Source of the DNA: Pseudomonadales bacterium | Lineage (GTDB): Bacteria; Pseudomonadota; Gammaproteobacteria; Pseudomonadales; Pseudohongiellaceae | DNA: 64,000 nucleotides | Direction: 5' to 3' | NCBI GenBank assembly: GCA_022822865.1 | Contig: JAJDYJ010000047.1 | Coordinates: forward strand, 62,001 to 126,000 | The notes under the pieces: model-generated | The model's input: the letters and a program-made list of their open reading frames with translations, nothing else | Database searches by the model: none | Told to the model about the DNA's origin: nothing | Position numbers and translations under genes: made by a program | Shown here: positions 55,203-64,000 of the stretch, piece after piece | Layout of the letters: each line of letters begins with the position of its first letter | Position numbering within the stretch: position 1 is the stretch's first letter

Positions 55203-56351
55203 ATGTCCGCACCGCTCGCCGATTTCCAGCAGTCTCTGGCGCAGGAATGCCTGCGCATGCTGCAACTTCATATAGAGATTCCGCCGGTCAACGACCAGCG
55301 GCTGATCGATCATGTGGTCGGCGCGGACGGTAGCGAGGAAGGATTCCTGTCCGGTGGGTTCCTTACCGCCACGGGCCTGATGTCGGCCTTGCAACTGTCC
55401 GGCAGGCCGATTTCCTCCTTTCGCCGAATTCTGGATTTCGGCTGCGGCGCCGGACGAGTCACCCACTGGCTGCGGCATCTCGCCGACGGCGCCGAGTTGA
55501 CCGGTACGGACATCAATTCCGATGCGATCGCCTGGTGCAAGGACAATCTCGGCGCCGGCGCGAGATTCCTGTGCAATGGAGCCAGGCCGCCGCTGCCGCT
55601 GCCGGACGCGGGCATGGACCTGATCTACGGCATTTCCGTCTTGACCCATCTTGACGAGGACCTGCAGTTCGAATGGCTGCGGGAATTGCACCGGATCATC
55701 GCACCGGAAGGGCTGGTCGTGCTTACGGTCCACACCGGATACCGGGCGGCCCAGGCGCTTTCGCCCCAAGCGCAGGCCAGCTACCTTAAACATGGCTTCA
55801 TCTACCAGCGCGCGTCGGCGCAGGACAAGACCGTCGCCGGTCTGCCCGATTTCTACCAGGTCGCCTTTCATTCCCACGAGTACGTCGCCAGGGAATGGAC
55901 ACGGTTGTTCGAACCCGTGCTGTCGGTTGCCCACGGCCCGTTCTGGGCGCAGGAGGCGATCGTCCTGCGCAAGAGGGAAAGCGACGCGACGCCGCTCCGG
56001 GACCATGGCTGGGAGCGGGTCAAATTGCCTATGGGGGGCATCGACACGCCCGGTTTCGCCTGGCAGGCGGACGGGAATCTGCAGCACGTGGCCGGCTGGG
56101 CTCTGGCGCCGGATTCCGACGAACCGCTGGACCTGACCGTTTGGGTTGACGGCGTGGCGGCCGCCATGCGCTGCATCGAAGTGAAGCGGGACGATGTGAA
56201 AGCCGCGTTCCCGCACATTGCTCATGCGGGAAACGCGGGTTTCATGCTCAATGTCGAACTGCCGGATCACGACTTCGACCATCACGTGATCTGGTTTACC
56301 GCCGGCGGTTCTCCCGTACCCGTCAGCGCGACCTGCATCGCCGTATCGTAG
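55203..56351 (+). CDS. SAM-dependent class I methyltransferase with C-terminal beta domain
   Basis: A 382-residue protein. SAM motif I is ILDFGCGAGRVTHWL (about residues 76-90), followed by GTDINSDAIAW, and then YGISVLTHLDEDLQFEWLRE and APEGLVVLTVHTG. The last 100 residues form a separate domain with VAGWALAPDSDEPLDLTVWVDG and RDDVKAAFPHIAHAGNAGFM, a pattern seen in modules attached to glycan-related transferases. The substrate is unknown; sugar or polyketide-like acceptors are possible. Its stop codon lies in the left arm of an inverted repeat. Confidence 0.8.
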   Translation: MSAPLADFQQSLAQECLRMLQLHIEIPPVNDQRLIDHVVGADGSEEGFLSGGFLTATGLMSALQLSGRPISSFRRILDFGCGAGRVTHWLRHLADGAELTGTDINSDAIAWCKDNLGAGARFLCNGARPPLPLPDAGMDLIYGISVLTHLDEDLQFEWLRELHRIIAPEGLVVLTVHTGYRAAQALSPQAQASYLKHGFIYQRASAQDKTVAGLPDFYQVAFHSHEYVAREWTRLFEPVLSVAHGPFWAQEAIVLRKRESDATPLRDHGWERVKLPMGGIDTPGFAWQADGNLQHVAGWALAPDSDEPLDLTVWVDGVAAAMRCIEVKRDDVKAAFPHIAHAGNAGFMLNVELPDHDFDHHVIWFTAGGSPVPVSATCIAVS

Positions 56352-56421
56352 GGGCGAGGCATGCCTCACCCGCGATCAAGTTTTCCGGATGCCGAACGGG
56401 CGACGCATGCGTCGCCCCTAC
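56348..56421. repeat. Palindromic element spanning two convergent stop codons
   Basis: Arms GTAGGGGCGA (56348-56357) and TCGCCCCTAC (56412-56421) are perfect inverted repeats. Inside are two perfect palindromes: GAGGCATGCCTC (56356-56367) and GCGACGCATGCGTCGC (56400-56415). The TAG stops of both convergent neighbours sit inside the arms (56349-56351 and 56418-56420). It resembles REP-type intergenic elements and could stop transcription from both sides, though there are no U-runs. Confidence 0.8.
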
Positions 56422-58907
56422 AGGCGCCCGGCTATTCCCGTCAGCGTGTCGGCCAGCGCCGCCAGGCGGCTGCCTTCCATGCCGGAAGCCGAAGACGAGG
56501 CTGACTCGTATTCCTCCGCCAGATCTTCCAGCCGATCGGCCACGGCATTGTCGTTCGCGCCGCTGTCCAGCGCCTCCTGGGCGTCGTCAAGCGCTTCGCT
56601 CAGATCCTGTTGCTGCGCCGCGGACAACGTATCGCCGCGCGCCAACTGGTCGAGATAGGCGCGGGCCACTACGGGTTCCGCCGGCCAGCGGAACATGGTC
56701 TGCTGCTGGGCGTTGAAGGTCACCGTGGCATGGGGCAGCGAGGCCGCGGCGATTTCGTTCTCGGTCAGAAAATCGCTCGGCTGCAGTTGCAATACGTCCA
56801 GGCCGCGGGCGATTTCGGTGCCGTAGATGTAGCCGTTGTAGAAGTACGTCGACCAGTAGCCTCCGGAAATCAGCTCTTCCTCGTCAATGGGTCCGCGGTC
56901 AAAAAAGGCGATTTCCACCGGATTGGAACTGTCGGTGAAATCGACCACGGAAACTCCGCCCTGATACCAGGCCTGGACGAAAATGTCGCGGCCGGGCACG
57001 GGCACGAGCGAGCCGTTATGCGCCACGCAATTCTCGGTTTCGGTCTGGGGCGCCGCCATCTTGTAATGGCTGCGATATTCCATCTGGCCGTCGACGATGT
57101 CGTAGATCGCGTCGGCGCCCCAGTTCAGCGGATCCGAGGCGCGGCAGCGGGGCCGGCCGCCGCCGCCCCATTCATCGGTGAAGATGACCTTGCTGCCGTC
57201 GTTGTTGAAGGTCGCCGAATGCCAGTAGGCGAAGCCGGGGTCGATGACTTCGTCGACGCGCTCCGGATTCGCGGGATCGGAAATATCGATCAGGATGCCA
57301 TTGCCCGAGCACGCGCCCGCCGCCAGTCCGATTTCGGGGAAGGCGGTGATGTCGTGACACTGGTTCGTCATGCGCGTTTCCTGGGTATCGGGACCGTGGT
57401 CGCCGCCTTCCCAGAGTCCGGCGGCCACGCCGGTTTCGGGGTCGGAAAAGATGAACGGCCGGTTGACGATGGCGGCCTCGTCCGGGGCGTCCACCGGAAT
57501 CTGGATCACGTCGATGCGGTACAACGAGGATTCCGGGTTCTCAAACGGCGATTCGTCGCTGCAGCCGGCGAGTTCCTCTTCGTCGCGGACGAAGCTGGTG
57601 CCGGACCCGTAGACATAGATATTGCCCTCGTCATCCGGGTCGGTGACCACGGTATGCGTATGCGAGCCGCGGCAGGTCTGCACGGCGCCGACTTGCACCG
57701 GCATGCGGAAATCGCTCACGTCGAAGATGCGGATGCCGCGAAAGCGCTCTTCGCTTTCGGGTTCTGCGACGCCTTGCAGGCCGCAGTCGAGCCGGCCGCG
57801 GGTCTGTTCCACCGACATGATCAGCAGATCGTCGACGATGGAAACGTCGCCCTGCCCGCCTGGACAGACCACCGAACTGAGCAATTGCGGCATGGTCGGA
57901 TTGCTGATGTCGTAGGCGTTATAGCCGTGATAACTGCCGGCCACGAGCACGTTGCCGGTGAAGACGAGATCGGTGTTGCCGAAATTGAGCAGCGAAGGAC
58001 GCGGCTCGGAGTTTTCGTCGTCTTCCTCGTCATCCGCGACCGGGGTTTCCTGCACGTTCTGGGCGGCCGCCGGATCGCTGACCGGCTCGGCTTCGGGCTC
58101 GTCCGACGCATCAGGGTCGGGCGCCAGGGTTTCCTCCTGGTCGCGGTCGTCGCGGTTGGGCAGCCCGCTGGGATTCGCCGGGTCGAAGAATCCGTCCGGC
58201 TTGGGCAGCGAGGCGATCAGGCGCATGTTCAACGCGGCTTCGCCGGCGTCCCGGAAGCCGGGAGCCAGCGCCACGCGCGGGTCGGGCGAGAATCCGGACA
58301 GCATGGTGATCATGCGCTCGATCTCGCTGGTCTGATCCGAAGTGACGTCGGTGGTGAAGCGATACAGTTCCGAATCCTGGGCCGAACCCGGCTGGTCGAG
58401 CAGGTTTTCGACCATGACCAGCGCGCCTTCATGATGGTCGATCATGAAATTGAGGAACAGCGAATCGAACTCGAATCCCTCGGCCGCTTCGAGTTGCTCC
58501 ATTTCCTCGGGCGAGAGCATGCCGGGCATGAGATCGTAGTCGGGGTCGTGATGCGCGTCGGCCGCGGGCGCGTCGACGCCGCGGTCTTCGAGCCAGTCGG
58601 CCATCATGGAAATTTCGTCTTCCTGGGACAGTGAAATTCGCTCGGCCAGCGCTTCCACCGCCTCGCGATTGCTGCGGTCGTCCACCAGGGCGCTCATTTC
58701 CATGGCCTGACGGTGATGCGAAATCATGCCTTGCATGAATCGCACATCGGCTGCGGAAAATTGCAGTCCGGCGAGATCGGACGCCTCTTCGGCGCTGATC
58801 TGGCGGCTCGGCTGTCCGGGCGGACCGGGCTGGATAATGGGAACCTGGGCCAGGGCCGGCACGCTGACCGTCAGAATCAGGGCGGCCAATAGGAAACGGA
58901 AAGTCAT
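56418..58907 (-). CDS. DUF305 domain fused to a LVIVD-like beta-propeller
   Basis: An 829-residue secreted protein; signal peptide MTFRFLLAALILTVSVPALA from the ATG at 58907. Residues about 45-200 are a DUF305 (ferritin-like four-helix) module with the paired motifs FMQGMISHHRQAMEM and FLNFMIDHHEGALVM. An acidic Asp/Glu linker follows (ASDEPEAEPVSDPAAA and VADDEEDDENSEP). Residues about 300-700 form a propeller with LVIVD-like blades (VFTGNVLVAGSYHGYNAYDI and HSATFNNDGSKVIFTDEWGG). The last 60 residues are a helical, Ala-rich tail. Metal or redox roles are suggested for DUF305 elsewhere, and this fusion's role is unknown. Confidence 0.82.
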   Translation of the reverse strand: MTFRFLLAALILTVSVPALAQVPIIQPGPPGQPSRQISAEEASDLAGLQFSAADVRFMQGMISHHRQAMEMSALVDDRSNREAVEALAERISLSQEDEISMMADWLEDRGVDAPAADAHHDPDYDLMPGMLSPEEMEQLEAAEGFEFDSLFLNFMIDHHEGALVMVENLLDQPGSAQDSELYRFTTDVTSDQTSEIERMITMLSGFSPDPRVALAPGFRDAGEAALNMRLIASLPKPDGFFDPANPSGLPNRDDRDQEETLAPDPDASDEPEAEPVSDPAAAQNVQETPVADDEEDDENSEPRPSLLNFGNTDLVFTGNVLVAGSYHGYNAYDISNPTMPQLLSSVVCPGGQGDVSIVDDLLIMSVEQTRGRLDCGLQGVAEPESEERFRGIRIFDVSDFRMPVQVGAVQTCRGSHTHTVVTDPDDEGNIYVYGSGTSFVRDEEELAGCSDESPFENPESSLYRIDVIQIPVDAPDEAAIVNRPFIFSDPETGVAAGLWEGGDHGPDTQETRMTNQCHDITAFPEIGLAAGACSGNGILIDISDPANPERVDEVIDPGFAYWHSATFNNDGSKVIFTDEWGGGGRPRCRASDPLNWGADAIYDIVDGQMEYRSHYKMAAPQTETENCVAHNGSLVPVPGRDIFVQAWYQGGVSVVDFTDSSNPVEIAFFDRGPIDEEELISGGYWSTYFYNGYIYGTEIARGLDVLQLQPSDFLTENEIAAASLPHATVTFNAQQQTMFRWPAEPVVARAYLDQLARGDTLSAAQQQDLSEALDDAQEALDSGANDNAVADRLEDLAEEYESASSSASGMEGSRLAALADTLTGIAGRL

Positions 58908-59008
58908 CGGTTTCGCTCCAATGTCGCTTGTGCTTGAACAGACGGGAAGCATACGGGATTCCGGCGGTCAACTAAAGTCTCGATCCGTCACCGTCTGGTG
59001 TGTGGTGT
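58908..59008. other. Gap between lptG and the DUF305-propeller gene
   Basis: 101 bases on the path from lptG to the DUF305 gene, both minus strand. I see no hairpin plus U-run and no strong promoter. It ends with the long leader of the DUF305 gene. Confidence 0.4.
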
Positions 59009-60085
59009 TCAATTAATCCGTCGCAGTAGCGTCCAGCCTAGAATTGCGCAGAGCAGAATGGGCGTGGCGGCGGCGAGTAGGGGCGAAAGTCCGAACAGGA
59101 GGCTGACGGGCTCGGCGACGCGTTGGGCGATGGTGAAAATCAGGCCCACGGAAAGCGCCACGAATACGCGGTAGCCCATGGTTGCTTCGCGCAGGGGGCC
59201 GAAGACGAAAAACACGGCGACGAGTACGAGCACCAGCGTCGACAGCGGCTGTAGCAGTTTTTTCCAGAAAGCGAGGTAATGCGCGGCGCTGTCCAGGCCT
59301 TCGGCGGCGAGGAAGCCGGCCATGCGATAAAGCCCCGATATCGACTGCTGGTCCGGCTCGACGAGCAGGACGCCCAGCAGGTCCGGCGACAGGTCAACCC
59401 GCCATTCCTGTTCGTTCCGGCTGTTCGTGACCACGCGATCGCCTTCGAGCGCGCTTTCGCGCACGCCGCGCAGGCGCCAATAGGGCTCGGCTGAATCCGT
59501 GACGTATTCGGCGGTTTCGGCGAAACTCGCCGCCAGTAGTTGCTGACCCCCGTTTGTTCGATAGCGGCTTACGCCGATGAGCGAGGCGCCGTCGGGGCTG
59601 ATGGCGTTGACGTGAACGAACTCGTCGCCGGTCTTGTACCAGGCGCCCTGCTCGAAATCCGTCGCGCCGCCGGCGCTGCGCAGGGCCGCGCGGTTGCTCT
59701 GCGCCTCCCGCTCGAGCGGCGGCGCGATGTACTCCCCAAGCAGCAGGCCGAGCAGCATGATAGCCAGGGTGGGTTTGAGCACGGCGTAGACGATTCGCCC
59801 GACCGAGACCCCCGCGCTTTGCATGACGACGAGTTCATTATTTGAGGCGAGAATGCCGAGCCCGATCAGGGCGCCGCCGAGAGCGGCGAAAGGCAGCAGT
59901 TCATGGATGCTTGCCGGCGCCGTCCAGAGCACGAAAACCATCGCGTCGAGCGTCGAATAGCCTTCGTTGGTGTCCTGGATCTGGTCGATCAGGGAAAAGG
60001 TCATGTCCAGGCAGACGATGACGACGATCGCCCCGGCGGTCGCCAGGATCATCGAATTGCGCACGAGCCGGTCGAGGCGCTTCAT
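59009..60085 (-). CDS. lptG: LPS export permease LptG
   Basis: LptG, 358 residues from MKRLDRLVRNSMILATAGAI, is an inner-membrane half of the LptB2FG ABC transporter that extracts lipopolysaccharide. It has three N-terminal helices with LLPFAALGGALIGLGILASN, a periplasmic jellyroll domain in the middle and three C-terminal helices (FWKKLLQPLSTLVLVLVAVF). The ATG overlaps the lptF stop by 4 bases, so longer in-frame starts are rejected. Confidence 0.95.
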   Translation of the reverse strand: MKRLDRLVRNSMILATAGAIVVIVCLDMTFSLIDQIQDTNEGYSTLDAMVFVLWTAPASIHELLPFAALGGALIGLGILASNNELVVMQSAGVSVGRIVYAVLKPTLAIMLLGLLLGEYIAPPLEREAQSNRAALRSAGGATDFEQGAWYKTGDEFVHVNAISPDGASLIGVSRYRTNGGQQLLAASFAETAEYVTDSAEPYWRLRGVRESALEGDRVVTNSRNEQEWRVDLSPDLLGVLLVEPDQQSISGLYRMAGFLAAEGLDSAAHYLAFWKKLLQPLSTLVLVLVAVFFVFGPLREATMGYRVFVALSVGLIFTIAQRVAEPVSLLFGLSPLLAAATPILLCAILGWTLLRRIN

Positions 60086-61185
60086 GTGCCCGGTTTCCAA
60101 AAAAGCCTCCGTGACATCCGGCCCTGGCGAATCGCGATCAGCGCCAATGCGAGAAACACCGCGTGCACCAGCCAGAACGCGTAAGGCGAACCACCGTCTT
60201 CCACCGCATCGCGGCAGAATTCGAGCAAGGCGAAATAGACCACGTACAGGAATGCTGCGGGCACGAGCTTGATATAGCGGCCCTGGCGCGGCTGGACGCG
60301 GCTCATGGGCACCGCGAGCACGCCAAGCACGGGAGCGAGCAGAATCAGCGACAACCGCCATTGCAACTCTCCCGCGTGGACCGGGTCAGCCGAACCGATC
60401 AGGTCCAGGGTCGCGATCGTCGATTGCTCAAGCGTTGCTTCGAATTCCGCAGGCTGCGGCAACAGGATCGACTGGGCGTCGAAGCGGCCGACGCTGAACC
60501 CGGCGCTGCCCGGGGCGCCGTCGTACTGGGCGACGTTCTCCATGCGCATGAAGCGGGCGCCGGTCGCCTCGTCGATCATCGGCCGGGCGCTTTCGGCGAA
60601 GACGATCACCGGCGCGGCGCCGGACTCGGCGCCTGCTCCGGAAACCGCCACGAAAACGTTCCGCAATTCACGGCCGCCCGCCCCGGAATTGCCCGTGCGT
60701 TCGGTCCAGGTGACGCGGCCGCCGTCGCTGAAACTGCGGAATTGTCCCGCGACGATCAGGTCGAGTTCGGTCAGTTCTTCCTGGCCTTGCACGATGGCTT
60801 CGGCCTGGCGCATGCCCCAGGGCGCGGCGCCCAGGCTCAGGACGCCCATGAGCGCCATCGCCACGGCCGCGATGCCGAGCGTGATGCGCGTGAGGCGGGT
60901 CTGGCCGATGCCGGCGCCCATCAGGCTGACCATCTCGTTCTCGGCATACATGCGGCCATAGGACAGCACGATGCCGAGCAACAGGGCGAGCGGCAGGATG
61001 ACGAGCAGAAACTCCGGCAAGCGATACAGCATGATCAGGAACAGGGCGTCCGCCGCCTTCTGTCCGCTGGCGGCCTCCCCCAGGTATTGCATGAAGCGCG
61101 AAATCACCGCCACGGCAAGCAATATCAGCGCGACCACGGCGGTCGATTGCAACACCTGTCTGGCGAGATAACGGAAAACGATCAA
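60082..61185 (-). CDS. lptF: LPS export permease LptF
   Basis: LptF, 367 residues, partner of LptG. It starts with a TTG codon at 61185 (reading MIVFRYLARQVLQSTAVVAL), the conserved LptF start. Key features are YRLPEFLLVILPLALLLGIV, YGRMYAENEMVSLMGAGIG (the LptB-coupling helix) and LAVPMSRVQPRQGRYIKLVP near the C terminus. The insert around GNSGAGGREL lies in the periplasmic beta domain. pepA, often divergent from lptF, is absent here; an acyl-CoA dehydrogenase gene is upstream instead. Confidence 0.94.
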   Translation of the reverse strand: MIVFRYLARQVLQSTAVVALILLAVAVISRFMQYLGEAASGQKAADALFLIMLYRLPEFLLVILPLALLLGIVLSYGRMYAENEMVSLMGAGIGQTRLTRITLGIAAVAMALMGVLSLGAAPWGMRQAEAIVQGQEELTELDLIVAGQFRSFSDGGRVTWTERTGNSGAGGRELRNVFVAVSGAGAESGAAPVIVFAESARPMIDEATGARFMRMENVAQYDGAPGSAGFSVGRFDAQSILLPQPAEFEATLEQSTIATLDLIGSADPVHAGELQWRLSLILLAPVLGVLAVPMSRVQPRQGRYIKLVPAAFLYVVYFALLEFCRDAVEDGGSPYAFWLVHAVFLALALIAIRQGRMSRRLFWKPGT

Positions 61186-61229
61186 AGTACTGCCCCGCCG
61201 GCACTTCCGAAGCGGTCAGGGTAACGCCT

Positions 61230-62999
61230 TCAGATGCCGAGCGCCATGTCGTCGAGCCATTGATCGGGCAGGGAAGCGTGGCGCACGGCGCTGAAATGGG
61301 CTCTGGCCCGGGGCAGCACCTGGGCAGCGAAGAAATTGCAGACGCGAATACGCGACTGGTGAAAATGCGGGTCCTGCTCCATGGCCGCTTCCGCGGCCAG
61401 CGCCGACTTGAGCAGCAGCCAGGCGCCGATCAGCGTTCCGCAGCCCATGAGAAAATTGACCGCCCCCGCGGCGCGGGTCTCGTCACTTTCCTGCAGCAGC
61501 CATTGCGTCAATTCCTGTGCCTGTGACACGCTCTCGCCGACGAAGCCCGCCGCGTTGGCGAGCCGGTCGGACTTGGCGGCATGGGCGCAGGTTTCCCCGG
61601 CTTCCAGCAACAGCCGCGACAGTTCCGCGCCGCCGTCGCGTTGCATCTTGCGGCCGATAAAGTCGTTCGCGTGGATTGCGGTCGTGCCCTCGTAAATGGT
61701 CATGATCCTGGCGTCGCGGACGATTTGCGCCGCGCCCGTTTCCTCGACATAGCCCATGCCGCCATGCACCTGCATGCACAGGGACGCCACGTCCTGGGCG
61801 ACTTCGGTATTCCAGCCCTTGGCGATCGGGATCAGGAGTTCGTATCTGGCTCTGGCGCCTTCGGCGCCGGGCGCGCCGGCGTCGCCGGTCAGCGAGCGGT
61901 CCAGGGCGCCGGCGGCGGTGTAACTGATGGCGCGGGCGGCTTCGGTCATGGATTTCATGAACATGATCATGCGGCGCACGTCCGGATGCTGAATGATCGT
62001 GCCGTCACGCCGGCCGAGCGGTCTCCCCTGCACCCTTTCGGCGGCGAACGCGACGGCTTTCTGCGTCGCCAACTCGCTCAGGCCGACGCCTTCGAGGCCG
62101 ACATGCAGTCGCGCGCTGTTCATCATCGTGAACATGTAGGACAAACCCCTGTTCTCCTCGCCGATCAGCCAGCCGGCGGCGCCTTTCCCTTCCTCGCCGT
62201 AAACCATGGCGCAAGTGGCGCTGCCATGGATGCCCATCTTCTTTTCCAGTGCGATGGGGCCGAGATCGTTGCGTTCGCCGGGAGCGCCGCCTTCCCCGGG
62301 CACATGTTTCGGCACCAGGAACAGGGAGATGCCGTGCACGCCCTCGGGCGCTCCCTCGATACGGGCGAGCACGAGATGGACGATGTTGTCCGCCATTTCA
62401 TGGTCTCCCCACGAGATGAAGATCTTTTGCCCGAAAATTCGATAGTGATCGCCCGCGGGCACCGCCTTCGTGCGAACCGCCGCCAGATCGGAACCTGCCT
62501 GGGGTTCGGTGAGATTCATGGTGCCGGTCCAGCGGCCGCTCACCATGTTTTCGAGGTATTTCCGCTGCAGTTCCGCATCGCCGTGGGATTCGAGCGTTTC
62601 GATGGCGGCCATGCTGAGAATGGGGCAGATGGAAAAGCTGAGATTGGCCGCCGCCCACATTTCGGAAGCCGCGCTGTTGATGGCGTGGGGCAAACCCATT
62701 CCGCCGAAACGGGGATTGGCGGAACAGGCGGCCCAGCCGCCTTCGGCGAACTGGCGGTAGGCCTCGGCGAAACCAGCGGTTTCGCGCACTTGCCCATCTA
62801 CAATTTTGGGCGGGTCGGCCTCGCCGGCGCCGTTCAGCGGGGCAAGCACGTTTTCGGCCAGTTTCGCGGCCTCTTCCAGAATGGCGGGCACGAGTTCCGG
62901 GCTGGCTTCCTCGAATGGCGCCCGGCCGCAGACTTCATCGACGCCGGCCAGTTCGCGCAGCATGAACCGCATCTCCTTCAAAGGCGCCCGATACGTCAT
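61230..62999 (-). CDS. Acyl-CoA dehydrogenase, long C-terminal form
   Basis: A 589-residue flavoprotein of the FadE-like class with the extra C-terminal domain seen in enzymes of about 590 residues. Visible are TGTMNLTEPQAGSDLAAVRT, IFISWGDHEMADNIVHLVLA, HGSATCAMVYGEE and the catalytic Glu region MTIYEGTTAIHANDFIGR. It would introduce an alpha,beta double bond into acyl-CoAs in beta-oxidation. Start at ATG 62999, with GGAG 7-10 bases ahead. The gene diverges from the nitronate monooxygenase gene after 152 bases. Chain-length specificity cannot be read. Confidence 0.92.
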   Translation of the reverse strand: MTYRAPLKEMRFMLRELAGVDEVCGRAPFEEASPELVPAILEEAAKLAENVLAPLNGAGEADPPKIVDGQVRETAGFAEAYRQFAEGGWAACSANPRFGGMGLPHAINSAASEMWAAANLSFSICPILSMAAIETLESHGDAELQRKYLENMVSGRWTGTMNLTEPQAGSDLAAVRTKAVPAGDHYRIFGQKIFISWGDHEMADNIVHLVLARIEGAPEGVHGISLFLVPKHVPGEGGAPGERNDLGPIALEKKMGIHGSATCAMVYGEEGKGAAGWLIGEENRGLSYMFTMMNSARLHVGLEGVGLSELATQKAVAFAAERVQGRPLGRRDGTIIQHPDVRRMIMFMKSMTEAARAISYTAAGALDRSLTGDAGAPGAEGARARYELLIPIAKGWNTEVAQDVASLCMQVHGGMGYVEETGAAQIVRDARIMTIYEGTTAIHANDFIGRKMQRDGGAELSRLLLEAGETCAHAAKSDRLANAAGFVGESVSQAQELTQWLLQESDETRAAGAVNFLMGCGTLIGAWLLLKSALAAEAAMEQDPHFHQSRIRVCNFFAAQVLPRARAHFSAVRHASLPDQWLDDMALGI

Positions 63000-63151
63000 G
63001 CCCGTCTCCCGTCGATTAGTCTTGTCAGAGCGGCAACAAGAGTGCCGCAAGCCCACGTCAATATCAAACGGGGAGGGAGAGGAAGACAGATGACAACGGC
63101 CCCGGAGAATGAGAGCATTCGGCCCGGCTTGTGGTGCGTTGAGAGAGGATC
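63000..63151. promoter_or_regulatory. Divergent region, acyl-CoA dehydrogenase versus nitronate monooxygenase
   Basis: 152 bases holding the promoters of both divergent genes. I could not assign -35/-10 boxes with confidence. Ribosome-binding sequences are present at both ends: GGAG for the dehydrogenase and AGAGGA (63143-63148) for the monooxygenase. Confidence 0.4.
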
Positions 63152-64000
63152 ATGAAGACACGAATCACCGAAATGCTCGGAATCGAGCATCCCATCATCC
63201 AGGGCGGCATGCATTACGTCGGTTTCGCCGAACTCGCGGCGGCCGTTTCCGAGGCCGGCGGCCTCGGCATCATTACCGCGCTAACGCAGAAAACGCCCGC
63301 CGACCTCGCCAACGAGATCGCCAAGGCCCAGGGCATGACCGACAAGCCCATCGGCGTCAATCTGACCTTTCTGCCCACCGTCAGATCGGTCGATTATCCG
63401 GCCATCGTCAAGGTAATCATCGACAGCGGCGTGAAGATCGTCGAGACCGCCGGCAACAATCCCCAGCAGGTGCTGCCGTACCTGAAAGACGCCGGCGTCA
63501 AGGTGATCCACAAATGCACCTCCGTGCGGCACGCGCTCAAGGCCCAGCGCATCGGCTGCGACGCCGCCAGCATCGACGGCTTCGAATGCGGCGGCCACCC
63601 CGGCGAGGACGACATCCCCAACATGATCCTGCTGCCGCGCGCCGCGGACGAACTGGAAATCCCCTTCGTCTCCTCGGGCGGCCAGGCCGACGGCCGCTCC
63701 CTTGTCGCCTCCCTCGCCATGGGCGCCGACGGCATGAACATGGGCACCCGCTTCATGGCCACGCAGGAAGCGCCGATTCACGAGAACGTCAAACAGGCCC
63801 TGGTCGAGGCCGACGAGCTGCAGACCCGGCTGATCATGCGCCCCCTGCGCAACACCGAACGCGTGCTGAGCAATGCCGCGGTGGAAAAACTGCTCGAAAA
63901 AGAAAAGGAACTCGGCCAGGAAATCAGCTTCGAGGACATCATGGAAGAAGTCGTCGGCGTTTATCCGCGCGTCATGCTCAAAGGCGAAATGGACGCCGGC
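63152..64000 (+). CDS. Nitronate monooxygenase (cut by the window edge)
   Basis: The first 283 codons of an FMN-dependent 2-nitropropane dioxygenase/nitronate monooxygenase. It begins MKTRITEMLGIEHPIIQGGM, with an AGAGGA ribosome-binding sequence. FMN-binding and class features include EAGGLGIITALTQ, IHKCTSVRHA and GFECGGHPGE, then FVSSGGQADGRSL. The frame remains open at the window end. These enzymes oxidise alkyl nitronates such as propionate 3-nitronate. The adjacent acyl-CoA dehydrogenase suggests a shared metabolic role, but that is speculative. Confidence 0.92.
   Translation, partial: MKTRITEMLGIEHPIIQGGMHYVGFAELAAAVSEAGGLGIITALTQKTPADLANEIAKAQGMTDKPIGVNLTFLPTVRSVDYPAIVKVIIDSGVKIVETAGNNPQQVLPYLKDAGVKVIHKCTSVRHALKAQRIGCDAASIDGFECGGHPGEDDIPNMILLPRAADELEIPFVSSGGQADGRSLVASLAMGADGMNMGTRFMATQEAPIHENVKQALVEADELQTRLIMRPLRNTERVLSNAAVEKLLEKEKELGQEISFEDIMEEVVGVYPRVMLKGEMDAG

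Noticed and set aside
56610-58634. 674-codon open frame opposite the DUF305-propeller gene
   Set aside because: Shadow of a GC-rich gene; no signal peptide, no motif and no ribosome-binding sequence.

Overview
The window is chromosomal DNA of a high-GC member of the Gammaproteobacteria. The evidence is the gene order: hemA diverges from a TPR lipoprotein-lolB-ispE run that continues through tRNA-Gln, prs, rplY, pth and ychF, and the S10-spc-alpha ribosomal clusters have the usual proteobacterial order. RhlB and RF1 read like Pseudomonas-type proteins. The genus cannot be named from sequence alone. Acyl-CoA dehydrogenase, nitronate monooxygenase, a beta-alanine catabolic pair and several large secreted beta-propeller or amidohydrolase proteins suggest an aerobic heterotroph.

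Region 1 (1-17.2 kb, minus strand): hemA-prfA-prmC-moeB-rhlB, then a promoter and the whole S10, spc and start of the alpha ribosomal operon (rpsJ to rpsK, cut by the window edge), including secY. Two things stand out: a 22-bp perfect inverted repeat in the rhlB-rpsJ gap, and a strong intrinsic-terminator shape between rpsJ and rplC. Region 2 (17.2-24.3 kb, plus strand): TPR lipoprotein, lolB, ispE, tRNA-Gln, prs, rplY, pth, ychF, tRNA-Met. Region 3 (24.3-33.6 kb): a fused APS kinase-sulfotransferase; methylmalonate/malonate-semialdehyde dehydrogenase with a beta-alanine-type transaminase and a sodium:solute symporter; then a Tat-exported amidohydrolase, an NHL-repeat protein and a YciI-like protein.

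Region 4 (33.6-47.1 kb) is an accessory DNA-modification island between YciI and an RND efflux operon. It carries a C5-cytosine methyltransferase, a TaqI-like N6-adenine methyltransferase, and a complete type III-like Mod-Res pair. The most interesting part is a tightly coupled three-gene cassette: a 785-residue protein with two GHKL ATPase modules (MORC/HSP90-like at the N terminus, histidine-kinase-like at the C terminus), a receiver-domain protein with a large unknown C-terminal part, and an unrecognised 206-residue protein. The layout suggests phosphorelay-linked control of, or an effector partner to, DNA restriction. This is inference from context.

Region 5 (47.1-64 kb): an RND transporter with its membrane fusion protein, a TonB-C-like secreted protein, a DUF4159 protein, an unrecognised secreted protein, a SAM methyltransferase, a DUF305-beta-propeller fusion, lptF-lptG for lipopolysaccharide export, an acyl-CoA dehydrogenase and the start of a nitronate monooxygenase. 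Small palindromic repeats occur in intergenic DNA, and one short family appears to have entered the ispE coding sequence.
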